Origin: Muribaculaceae bacterium | GTDB lineage: Bacteria > Bacteroidota > Bacteroidia > Bacteroidales > Muribaculaceae | Direction of reading: 5' to 3' | Length of the DNA stretch: 42,426 nucleotides | Assembly: GCA_017478855.1 (NCBI GenBank) | Contig: JAFVCX010000027.1 | Location: 1-42,426 of the forward strand | Shown: positions 1 to 6,984 of the stretch, in pieces | Numbering within the stretch: position 1 is the stretch's first letter | How the letters are laid out: every line of letters starts with the position of its first letter | Made by a program: the position numbers and the translations under genes | Notes under the pieces: model-generated | The model's database searches: none | The model's input: only the letters and a program-made list of their open reading frames with translations | Told to the model about the DNA's origin: nothing

Positions 1-82
1 CACCTCTTCCCATCCCGAACAGAGAAGTTAAGCCCCGCCACGCCGATGGTACTGCGAGAGTGGGAGAGTAGGTAGCCGCCCC
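1..82 (+). rRNA. rrf: 5S ribosomal RNA, 3' part
   Basis: The window opens inside a 5S rRNA. The conserved stretch CCCGAACAGAGAAGTTAAGC is followed by the GCCGATGGTACTGC loop and the 3' stem reading GTGGGAGAGTAGG. The 5' part lies outside the window, so this is the end of an rRNA operon. The mature 3' end is estimated at about position 82, just before the terminator stem. Confidence 0.95.
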
Positions 83-87
83 CTACG

Positions 88-133
88 GGGGAGGGTGACG
101 CGCCGGAGAGGCGGAGGTCACCCTCCCCTTTTT
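88..133 (+). terminator. rRNA operon terminator
   Basis: A perfect 12-bp stem (88-99 GGGGAGGGTGAC paired with 117-128 GTCACCCTCCCC) closes a 17-nt loop and is followed by five T (129-133). It sits directly after the 5S rRNA, as expected for an intrinsic terminator of the rRNA operon. Confidence 0.9.
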
Positions 134-268
134 CTGTGCCCGCCCGCCGCCCGCCGGCCTCCACACGGGCCACGACACCCCCCGTCCCCGGTCCCCGCCA
201 CCCGCGGCCACTCCACATGGCGGTTGCGAATTCATGAGGGAGCTTTTGGGGCAAGTTCGTGGCTGGCG

Positions 269-367
269 GTGCATCTCCGAAGCGCGGGTTCCCTCCGCCG
301 CTCCCACCCCAAGCTGCGGCCCGCGGCCTTGCATGGGGCTTGGCGTGAAACGGCGGCTCTCCGAGCC
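269..367 (+). repeat. Diverged inverted repeat, left copy
   Basis: Four blocks occur in the same order as in the reverse complement of 631-740: GTGCATCTCCGA (269-280), CCCCAAGCTGCG (307-318, one mismatch), CTTGCATGG (328-336) and the small palindrome GGCTCTCCGAGCC (355-367). Spacer lengths differ by a few bases. This looks like two old copies of one intergenic element in opposite orientation. Confidence 0.6.
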
Positions 368-630
368 TGCCATCCGGAGTGTTGCCTCCCCATTGTTCTC
401 TATGTCAGCCTCGTAGACATGGTTGCACGGGTATTGTGAAGCAACAGTTGCTCCGAGCCTGTCAGAAAAAGTGTGGCCCGGCGAGGGGGTGGCAGAAGAG
501 CGAAAAAAGGGGAAGGATGCGGAAAAAGTAGGGGGAGAAAGGAAGTATGAGAAAACGGCTGGATTGTGAAAGGGAGAGCAGGAGAATGTGGCGGGAGAGA
601 ATGCGCAGTGGCCGGCACAGAGGAGTGACC

Positions 631-740
631 GGCTCGGAGAGCCTGCGTGATGCTAAACTCCATGCAAGCAGGGGCGTGGCCCTGCGCCGCTTGGGGACGG
701 AAAGCCTTCCCCGCCGAGAAATGGTGCGTCGGAGATGCAC
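631..740 (-). repeat. Diverged inverted repeat, right copy
   Basis: Inverted partner of 269-367, with GGCTCGGAGAGCC (631-643), CCATGCAAG (660-668), CGCCGCTTGGGG (685-696) and TCGGAGATGCAC (729-740). A third partial copy of the core (CTCCGAGCCTGTCA) lies at 451-464, suggesting a dispersed intergenic repeat family in this genome. Confidence 0.6.
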
Positions 741-801
741 ACCCCACGCATCGGAGGCCTGACGGGGCGGCCAACAAAGAGAGAAGAGGCGGAAGGGGGG
801 G

Positions 802-1005
802 ATGTGAGAAAGGGGAAAAGATGGAGAGAAAGGAAGCTTGAGAAAAATCCATGTGAGAAAGGGAAGATGACGAGAAATGAAGGAAGAGAAATGACCATGT
901 GAGGAAGGGGAGTGTGAGAAGGATAGAAGATGCGAGAAAAAAGAGGTGATGCGAGAAAGGAAGTATGAGAAAAGGTCATGTGAGGAAGGGGGATGTGAGA
1001 AAGGA
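802..1005 (+). repeat. Purine-rich degenerate short tandem repeat
   Basis: The unit RTGYGAGRAAGG recurs with drift, starting near 802, 851, 897, 912, 930, 949, 965, 978 and 993; the later copies are 13-19 bases apart. The plus strand is almost pure A+G here. Similar words appear near 537-556. No protein-coding signal accompanies it. Confidence 0.55.
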
Positions 1006-1150
1006 AAAAGGAAAAAGGAGAAAGGGGAGAGAGGGGGGCGGAGGAAGGGCGGATTTTTTCTGCAAGAAAATGCGTAATGGAGACCCGAAAACGGCCATAA
1101 ATATGCGAAAAATATGAAAAATGCGGCACAAAAATGCGAATTAACGTAAT

Positions 1151-1194
1151 TTAACAAATAGGGGGGGTAAAACGGCGTATTTTCAGTAATTTTG
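1151..1194 (+). promoter_or_regulatory. G7-type promoter element
   Basis: TTAACAA (1151-1157), three bases, a run of seven G (1161-1167) followed by TAAAA, then TAATTTTG (1187-1194), which fits the Bacteroidales -7 box TAnnTTTG. The G run ends exactly 19 bases before the -7 box, where the -33 box would normally lie. The same layout, again with 19 bases, occurs on the minus strand at 9879-9921. It could drive the region from 1421 to 9041. Confidence 0.5.
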
Positions 1195-1207
1195 TGCATT
1201 AACAAAA

Positions 1208-1410
1208 TTACTTACGATATAATCAATTTCTTCCACATGAATTCATGGCCTCCCTCACTGCTCATGGTGGCGGTATGCGCATGTGCGGTGCCGATGCCCG
1301 GCCGGCGGATGGGGCAAATGGTTTCGTGAAAGCGGCCCAGCGTTCTGTTGCGGCTTTTTGCCGCCATAGGTTTGTTTGCCGCGAGAAGGGTGATTTACTT
1401 ACGATAAAAT
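1208..1410 (+). repeat. Direct repeat of a 16-base element
   Basis: TTACTTACGATATAAT (1208-1223) and TTACTTACGATAAAAT (1395-1410) differ at one base and lie 187 bases apart. Both are followed within about 20 bases by a possible ATG. The 5' region of the decayed ORF at 1421 may have been duplicated. Confidence 0.4.
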
Positions 1411-1420
1411 AGCTTCCGTC

Positions 1421-1642
1421 ATGACACAAGAAATGGGCGAATCCCTCATCTATTCATGGTTGCGCCATGTGAAAGGTTGCCAGATTGTGCAAATAAACTG
1501 GCAACTGTCACCCACATGGAAATATGACTTTGCGAATGCTGCTGAAAAAACAATTATTACGTATGCAACCATTGGACTAAGGCTAACAAAAAAGATCTTA
1601 TTGATTGGATTATCAAAAACATATAAAATAAAGACGATATGA
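1421..1642 (+). pseudogene. Short ORF, probable 5' remnant of a larger gene
   Basis: A 73-codon frame beginning MTQEMGESLIYSWLRHVKG. The N-terminal stretch ending near WQLSPTW looks like a genuine conserved protein start; from memory it resembles the beginning of an uncharacterised Bacteroidales family, which I cannot confirm. After about residue 35 the frame loses character. The +1-shifted frame from about 1555 to 1626 reads a more protein-like tail (YVCNHWTKANKKDLIDWIIK), so a frameshifted remnant is plausible. It lies just upstream of the MBL-fold gene in AT-rich DNA. Confidence 0.3.
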
Positions 1643-1746
1643 AACGAATGAAATTGAAAACAAATTGATTATCATTTTTTACTGATAACCAATCAGGTAA
1701 AAATCAAGAAACCAACAACTATAAATAATTAAAAAACAACTAATCG

Positions 1747-2934
1747 ATGATAACCGTAGAGAGAACTTTGCACCCAGTGGGACAGGGAGCGTTTTTCAGC
1801 GAGAAATTCCGCGACGATAGTGGCAAGTTGATATTTTGTGCCGTATATGATTGTGGCAATAAAGACCAGCCTCATCTGAAAAAAGTGATTGATTCCGTTT
1901 TTGAAGATGACGACCATATTGACCTGTTGTTTATTTCACACTTCGATTCAGACCATATTAGTGGCATTGATTATCTGATGCAAAACAAGGTGAGATATGG
2001 AAAAATCGTGAGAAAACGGTTGATTGATGCCAGCACAACCGTTTTTGTTCCGTTTCGATACCCGGCGGCGTTAACGGTAATGACCGGCGCTTATCAAGGA
2101 ATTGCCAACCTGATCACCCGATTTTTTGAGAACGGAATAAAGGTGATAGGTATTGACAATCGTGAGAACTTGGAAACGAGGAGCGATGTTTCTATTCCGG
2201 TTGATTCATTACCCAATCACACTACTCATGGCGGCACGAGCATCGGGAGCGGTACTATGCTTGTATTCAATCCTATTTGGATATATATTCCCACGATGAT
2301 GCCCAGCAGGAAAGGCTTGTTAAATGACTTTGAAAGAGAGCTGGCGAAAGCCAACATACAATGGGACAAAATCATTGATGATATTACCTTGAAGAAAAAT
2401 CAAAAAGATTTAAGGAATGTTTACAGTAGAGTGGGTAAACGTGGTTCGGTCACCGCAATCAATATGAACTCATTGTTGCTCTTGTCGTTTTCTCCGCTAG
2501 AATTGCATTTCAATCACATGATCTGTTGGAACAACATTAGGTACTGTTGTAGGAGCAGATATTATAACTTTAATGAGAATAGTTCGTGCCTGTACACGGG
2601 TGACTCCGACATGAGTAATAAGCAGGAATTTGAGCAAATCATGATATTCACGGAGCAAACGTTGGAGCGGTACCATCAATATAAATGGATAGGGCCGCGA
2701 TTAGGTTTGTTCCAAATTCCGCACCACGGCAGTGCCAATAACTATGGTGCTCATGTGGCTGTTCACCGAGGGAGTCGGCATAAGGGATATATAGCTGCTT
2801 TTGTAAATTATCATCCGGCTAAAAACGTGTTCTCACGACGCGTGAAGATTGATTTTCTGATCGTAGGCAAACCTTTGCTGCACGTCACCGATAACCCGCT
2901 GACCGAGGTAATACAAGTCATGGGCATCAATTAA
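1747..2934 (+). CDS. Metallo-beta-lactamase fold hydrolase, orphan
   Basis: A 395-residue protein without a signal peptide, hence probably cytoplasmic. The metal-binding signature H65-x-D67-x-D69-H70 sits in LFISHFDSDHISG. Later come a YTGDSD motif (the aspartate that bridges the two metals in this fold) and a QIPHHGS motif near the C-terminal third, the order seen in ComEC-like and nuclease-like MBL proteins. The N-terminus reads HPVGQGAFF...YDCGN, with substrate-facing loops I cannot assign. The substrate is unknown; a phosphodiester in DNA, RNA or a nucleotide signal is the usual guess for this branch. It is AT-richer than the genome average, ends 29 bases before the subtilase gene and may share its transcript. 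MBL proteins of this look also occur in defence islands, but no partner gene is recognised here. Confidence 0.7.
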   Translation: MITVERTLHPVGQGAFFSEKFRDDSGKLIFCAVYDCGNKDQPHLKKVIDSVFEDDDHIDLLFISHFDSDHISGIDYLMQNKVRYGKIVRKRLIDASTTVFVPFRYPAALTVMTGAYQGIANLITRFFENGIKVIGIDNRENLETRSDVSIPVDSLPNHTTHGGTSIGSGTMLVFNPIWIYIPTMMPSRKGLLNDFERELAKANIQWDKIIDDITLKKNQKDLRNVYSRVGKRGSVTAINMNSLLLLSFSPLELHFNHMICWNNIRYCCRSRYYNFNENSSCLYTGDSDMSNKQEFEQIMIFTEQTLERYHQYKWIGPRLGLFQIPHHGSANNYGAHVAVHRGSRHKGYIAAFVNYHPAKNVFSRRVKIDFLIVGKPLLHVTDNPLTEVIQVMGIN

Positions 2935-2963
2935 AATAGTGAAAACAAACCAATAAAATTAAT

Positions 2964-5900
2964 ATGAAAAAGAAGAATCAGTTATTGAAAGCATTATTGC
3001 TCATGCTGTTATGGACTTGTCCCATGTGGGTGAGGGCGCAGCAGCCGGTGGAGGTGGCCGGAGCATCAAAGGCCAACTATCGCGGCGAGTATAAACATGG
3101 CGAAGTCATTGTCAAATTTCGAGATGACAAAGGCATTACAGTCCGCACCGCACAAGGCAAACGTCTCAAGACTACCAGCGTCAGCCAACTCGACAAGGCT
3201 CTTGCCAACCTCGGTCTGACCACAGCAGAGCAACTGATGCCACTCACAGGTGCGAAGAAACTCAATAAATCGAATGCGCCGCGCCGCGGTCCGGCGGGAA
3301 AGATTATTCCCGACCCCGACCTATCGCGTCTTTTTGTTATGACGTTTGAAGAAACTGAAGAGAATAATATGAAACACGTCATTGAGCAGCTCAAGCAACT
3401 CGATGAGGTGGAGTACGCTTACCCGAACTACTATGTATATGCCCAATCGTTTGATGCCAAATACTATAACGATGAACCCATGCGGTCGCAACAATGGTAT
3501 TTGGATGCCATCAACTTGCCCAAACTGTGGGAACAGCCGATGCTCGACGGAGCAAAACGCCCTGTCATCGCCATCCTCGACACCGGTGTGGACATTGAGC
3601 ACCCCGACCTTGCCGACAACATTTGGACCAACGAGCGTGAGGCCGCCGGTGCCGACTATGAAGACGATGACAACAACGGTTTCGTGGATGACGTGCACGG
3701 TTGGAACTTCGTGCAGCACAACAACAAGATTGAAGACCGCAACGGTCACGGCACGCATTGCGCCGGCATCGCCGCCGCGGTGGGCAATAACGGAGTTGGC
3801 ATCACCGGAGCCAACCCCGACGCAATCATCATGCCCATCACCGTGATGCAGCCCGATGGAGTAGGCACACTTTCTCTTATGGCTCAAGGTGTTGATTATG
3901 CTATAGCCAATGGTGCGGATATTTTGAGTATGAGTTTTGGTTATTCTGGCGGAGGTATGAAAGGAGTGTTTCAGAAAGCCTATCAGACATCTATTTTAGT
4001 CGCCTCTGCAGGTAATAACAATGCTTCACTATATGGTGGTGGCGACATCTATCCAGCCGCATTTGATATAGTGCTTGGTGTTCAAGCATCAAATAAACAA
4101 AATGAAAAAGCCAGTTTCAGCAACTATGATCCAGATGGGCCTTACTTCGTAAATCCTGATTGGATGCAATATCCGGAAGATTGGTTCAACTATGAGGTTT
4201 GGGCACCCGGTCAGAATATCCTCAGCACTTATCCCGGTGGAACTTATAAGATTATGAGTGGAACCTCAATGGCCACTCCGCTGGTTGCCGGTGCGGTGTC
4301 ACGTTTGCTCCAAACCAAGGAAATGGAAACTTATCGTGACGTGTGGATAGGCGATATCATTGAGGGTAAAGCAGAGGAACAAACAATCAGTTTTGATGAC
4401 TATCGGCATGGCACGGAATATAGAACAGGAATTATAGACGTTTATAAAGCCTACTGTTATAATGAAGATAACCGGAATGTCAGATTATCGATTGTCGAAG
4501 TTCAGATAGACGATTCGAAACAAGGTGACGGCGATGGGCATTTCGACGCGGGTGAGGTGATTGAGTTATACCCTGTCCTTCGCAGTGGATGGGGACCGGC
4601 ACAAAATATAAAATTATCTGTGATGGCAAATCCTTCGTATGAATCAGCCTCTAACATCGAAATCATTCAAAACGATGTGGATTTCGGCTATCACTTAAAT
4701 AGCATAGGTTCTATGCGCAGTCAAAATCCACTGATCATTAAAGTGGCAGATAAGGTTGAGGATGGCCACGCACTGAAATTGCGAATTACAGCCACCTGCG
4801 ACAATCTTATCTCTGACGTTATACAAGATGTTCACTATAATGTGGAGAATGGTGTGGAAATTGGAGGATTTATAGAAAAAGATCTGACATTATATCCCAA
4901 TGTTCATTACATTGTTACCAGTGATCTTGCAATACCAAAAGGAGTTTCATTAACAATCCTACCAGGAACAAGATTGGAATTCTATGACTATACCGGTATA
5001 TTATCTGAAGGTCATATAATAGCAAATGGAACACCAGAATTACCAATAGTATTTACACCTGCAAATAGCACTAGATTTGAAAATTTATATAGTGGTGGCC
5101 ATGGCTGGGATGGGATTCAATATAATCGTAGTTATGTTGATACACTTTCCTATTGCATAATCGAAAATGCTGTTTCTCCGGCTAGTTATCAACCTTTTCT
5201 TGTAGATTGTATTGTAAAACCTACTTATGGATTCACAAATCAAGGTGCCTCAAGATGTAATTTTGTAGGAGATGCTGTCTATGAAAGAGGTATGAGTCGT
5301 ATTGATAATATTTGGAATTCAAACATAGTTAATTTTATGTGGAGACATGGGGATGGTTGTACATATTCACAATTACGATTTAATAACTATTTCAATAATT
5401 TTATGGGATATATGAATGGATTAGAAGGTTATTTACTTGGAAGAAATATTGGAGCAAAATTAGACCATTCAGATAATCCATCATATTTAGGTAGTGGTAA
5501 AGAAGAAGCTGTTCGCAAGCGACTACTTGAAATCGGTAATGCACCAGAAACTTTCACTAAAATCGACTTGTCGAATATGCCCAAGCGGCCCTATCGGGAG
5601 GCGCATGGCATTGTGTGGAAAGTGGTAGTTGACGGCTATGACGCGCAGGATGAATTTGACTTGTTGCCGCCTTTAGGTGTAGGTCGCCACGAGTTTAAGG
5701 TGTTCTTTAACCGCGAGCAGATGGACACGACCTCAACTCCTGTCATCACAATGGGCTTGCGTGAACCATACACGCAGACGGCAATCGCCGAGGACGGCAA
5801 ATGGAGCGTGGAGGATAGCGCGGCAGTTTACACCGCTTATCTGAACATCACCGGCAAGCTGCAAGCCGACGGTCTGAACCGCATCAGAGTGACCGGCGCT

Positions 5901-6938
5901 AAAGATGACGAGTTCTTTGACGTGCCTGATGAATATTGGCGCTTCAATGTGCTGGTGCAAGCAGTGGGATCGATGGCGACGGGGTTTGCCGCCGAGGCCG
6001 GGCTGGGCAACGTGAAACTCACATGGAACAACGAGCACAACGACTTTGAGGACGCGATGGGCTTCAACGTGTATCGCTTCCGGCTGAGCGAGGAGGGCGA
6101 CACCATAGGCATGACTCGCCTGAACGAGATGATTATCGACCTTGAGGACACGGAGTACACCGACTATGAAGTGACACCGGGCGTGACCTACTACTATTAC
6201 TACAAGGTGCTGAGCACCGACCTGAAGGAGTATGACATCAGCAACGTGGTGGCCGCCACGCCGCTGACGAGCACGCTGGGCGATGCCAACGCCAGCGGCC
6301 ATGTGGATGTGGCCGACGTGATCACCACGGTGAACTATGCCGCCGGCATGGAGCCGCGGCCATTCATCTTCGAGGCCGCCGACGTGAATGCCGACAACGA
6401 GATTGACATTCTGGACGTGATAGGCATCATCAAGATCATCACCCGCCCGAACGACGCGGCCACCGCCGGTGTGGAGGCCGTGGCAGAATACACCGTGGAG
6501 GACGGCGTGGTGTATGTGGACTGTCCGGTTGACCTTGCGGGCGTGCAGCTGACGCTGGCCGCCGACCGCGACGCGGAAATCACCGCCACGGCCCACCTGC
6601 GGGGCTTTGAGCAGGTGGGCGCATGGCTGGGCGAGCGCGACTATCTGTTTCTTGCCTACAACCTGAATGGACGCACCCTGACGGCCGGCCGCCACGCCAT
6701 TTTGAACATTGGCAACCACGAGATTGCAGACGTGCGCCTGAGCGACAAGGACGGCCACAACGTGCAGGCCGTGAAGGCTGTGCCCACGGTGATTGAGGTG
6801 GTGGGTGCCGACGCGCGCCCCGCGCAGCAAGGCGTCTATGACCTGATGGGCCGCAAGGTGGCGGCTGATGCCGCTGCCCTGCCGCGCTTGGCCGGCGGCA
6901 TCTATGTGGTGAACGGCAAGAAAGTGGTGGTGCGTTAA
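2964..6938 (+). CDS. Secreted subtilisin-like (S8) protease with dockerin and T9SS-like tail
   Basis: A 1324-residue exported serine endopeptidase. A signal peptide (about 1-25, ending VRAQQ) leads to a propeptide with a GEVIVKFRD motif. The S8 catalytic domain shows Asp206 (ILDTGVD), His262 (NGHGTHCAG) and Ser435 (SGTSMATP). Then come beta-rich segments, including a stretch at about 640-705 typical of right-handed beta-helix/polymer-like domains, and an FnIII-like domain at about 1010-1100. A dockerin pair of Ca2+ loops starts at residue 1106 (GDANASGHVDVAD and ADVNADNEIDILD). The protein ends in GIYVVNGKKVVVR, a Bacteroidales T9SS-like C-terminal sorting tail. Base composition changes sharply inside the gene (about 3866-5565 is AT-rich), suggesting a mosaic. 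It is followed 46 bases later by a cohesin-like scaffold gene, so the dockerin may have a local partner. Confidence 0.88.
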   Translation: MKKKNQLLKALLLMLLWTCPMWVRAQQPVEVAGASKANYRGEYKHGEVIVKFRDDKGITVRTAQGKRLKTTSVSQLDKALANLGLTTAEQLMPLTGAKKLNKSNAPRRGPAGKIIPDPDLSRLFVMTFEETEENNMKHVIEQLKQLDEVEYAYPNYYVYAQSFDAKYYNDEPMRSQQWYLDAINLPKLWEQPMLDGAKRPVIAILDTGVDIEHPDLADNIWTNEREAAGADYEDDDNNGFVDDVHGWNFVQHNNKIEDRNGHGTHCAGIAAAVGNNGVGITGANPDAIIMPITVMQPDGVGTLSLMAQGVDYAIANGADILSMSFGYSGGGMKGVFQKAYQTSILVASAGNNNASLYGGGDIYPAAFDIVLGVQASNKQNEKASFSNYDPDGPYFVNPDWMQYPEDWFNYEVWAPGQNILSTYPGGTYKIMSGTSMATPLVAGAVSRLLQTKEMETYRDVWIGDIIEGKAEEQTISFDDYRHGTEYRTGIIDVYKAYCYNEDNRNVRLSIVEVQIDDSKQGDGDGHFDAGEVIELYPVLRSGWGPAQNIKLSVMANPSYESASNIEIIQNDVDFGYHLNSIGSMRSQNPLIIKVADKVEDGHALKLRITATCDNLISDVIQDVHYNVENGVEIGGFIEKDLTLYPNVHYIVTSDLAIPKGVSLTILPGTRLEFYDYTGILSEGHIIANGTPELPIVFTPANSTRFENLYSGGHGWDGIQYNRSYVDTLSYCIIENAVSPASYQPFLVDCIVKPTYGFTNQGASRCNFVGDAVYERGMSRIDNIWNSNIVNFMWRHGDGCTYSQLRFNNYFNNFMGYMNGLEGYLLGRNIGAKLDHSDNPSYLGSGKEEAVRKRLLEIGNAPETFTKIDLSNMPKRPYREAHGIVWKVVVDGYDAQDEFDLLPPLGVGRHEFKVFFNREQMDTTSTPVITMGLREPYTQTAIAEDGKWSVEDSAAVYTAYLNITGKLQADGLNRIRVTGAKDDEFFDVPDEYWRFNVLVQAVGSMATGFAAEAGLGNVKLTWNNEHNDFEDAMGFNVYRFRLSEEGDTIGMTRLNEMIIDLEDTEYTDYEVTPGVTYYYYYKVLSTDLKEYDISNVVAATPLTSTLGDANASGHVDVADVITTVNYAAGMEPRPFIFEAADVNADNEIDILDVIGIIKIITRPNDAATAGVEAVAEYTVEDGVVYVDCPVDLAGVQLTLAADRDAEITATAHLRGFEQVGAWLGERDYLFLAYNLNGRTLTAGRHAILNIGNHEIADVRLSDKDGHNVQAVKAVPTVIEVVGADARPAQQGVYDLMGRKVAADAAALPRLAGGIYVVNGKKVVVR
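3866..5565 (+). other. AT-rich insert within the subtilase gene
   Basis: Codon choice and GC change abruptly near 3866 and again near 5565 without loss of frame. As samples, 5341-5400 has 18 G+C of 60 while 6301-6360 has 39 of 60. The segment runs from between catalytic His262 and Ser435 to the middle domains. It looks like a domain segment acquired by intragenic recombination. Confidence 0.55.
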
Positions 6939-6984
6939 CGCTGAGGCCCTTGAAAAAGAGCCAAGAAGTAACAACCAGACAATT

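Larger units (their letters stand above)
134..1150. other. Non-coding region after the rRNA operon
   Basis: About 1 kb with no gene I can support. It contains diverged inverted repeats (269-367 and 631-740), a third partial copy of their core near 451-480, and a purine-rich zone from about 480 to 1060. The long reading frame on the minus strand (1205 to 462) is a poly-pyrimidine translation dominated by F, S, P and L. It has no domain and is treated as an artefact of strand composition. Confidence 0.6.

Noticed and set aside
462..1205. 247-codon open frame on the minus strand after the rRNA operon
   Set aside because: It is the complement of a purine-rich repeat, so stops are rare by composition. 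The product is F/S/P/L-rich low complexity with no domain or start signal.
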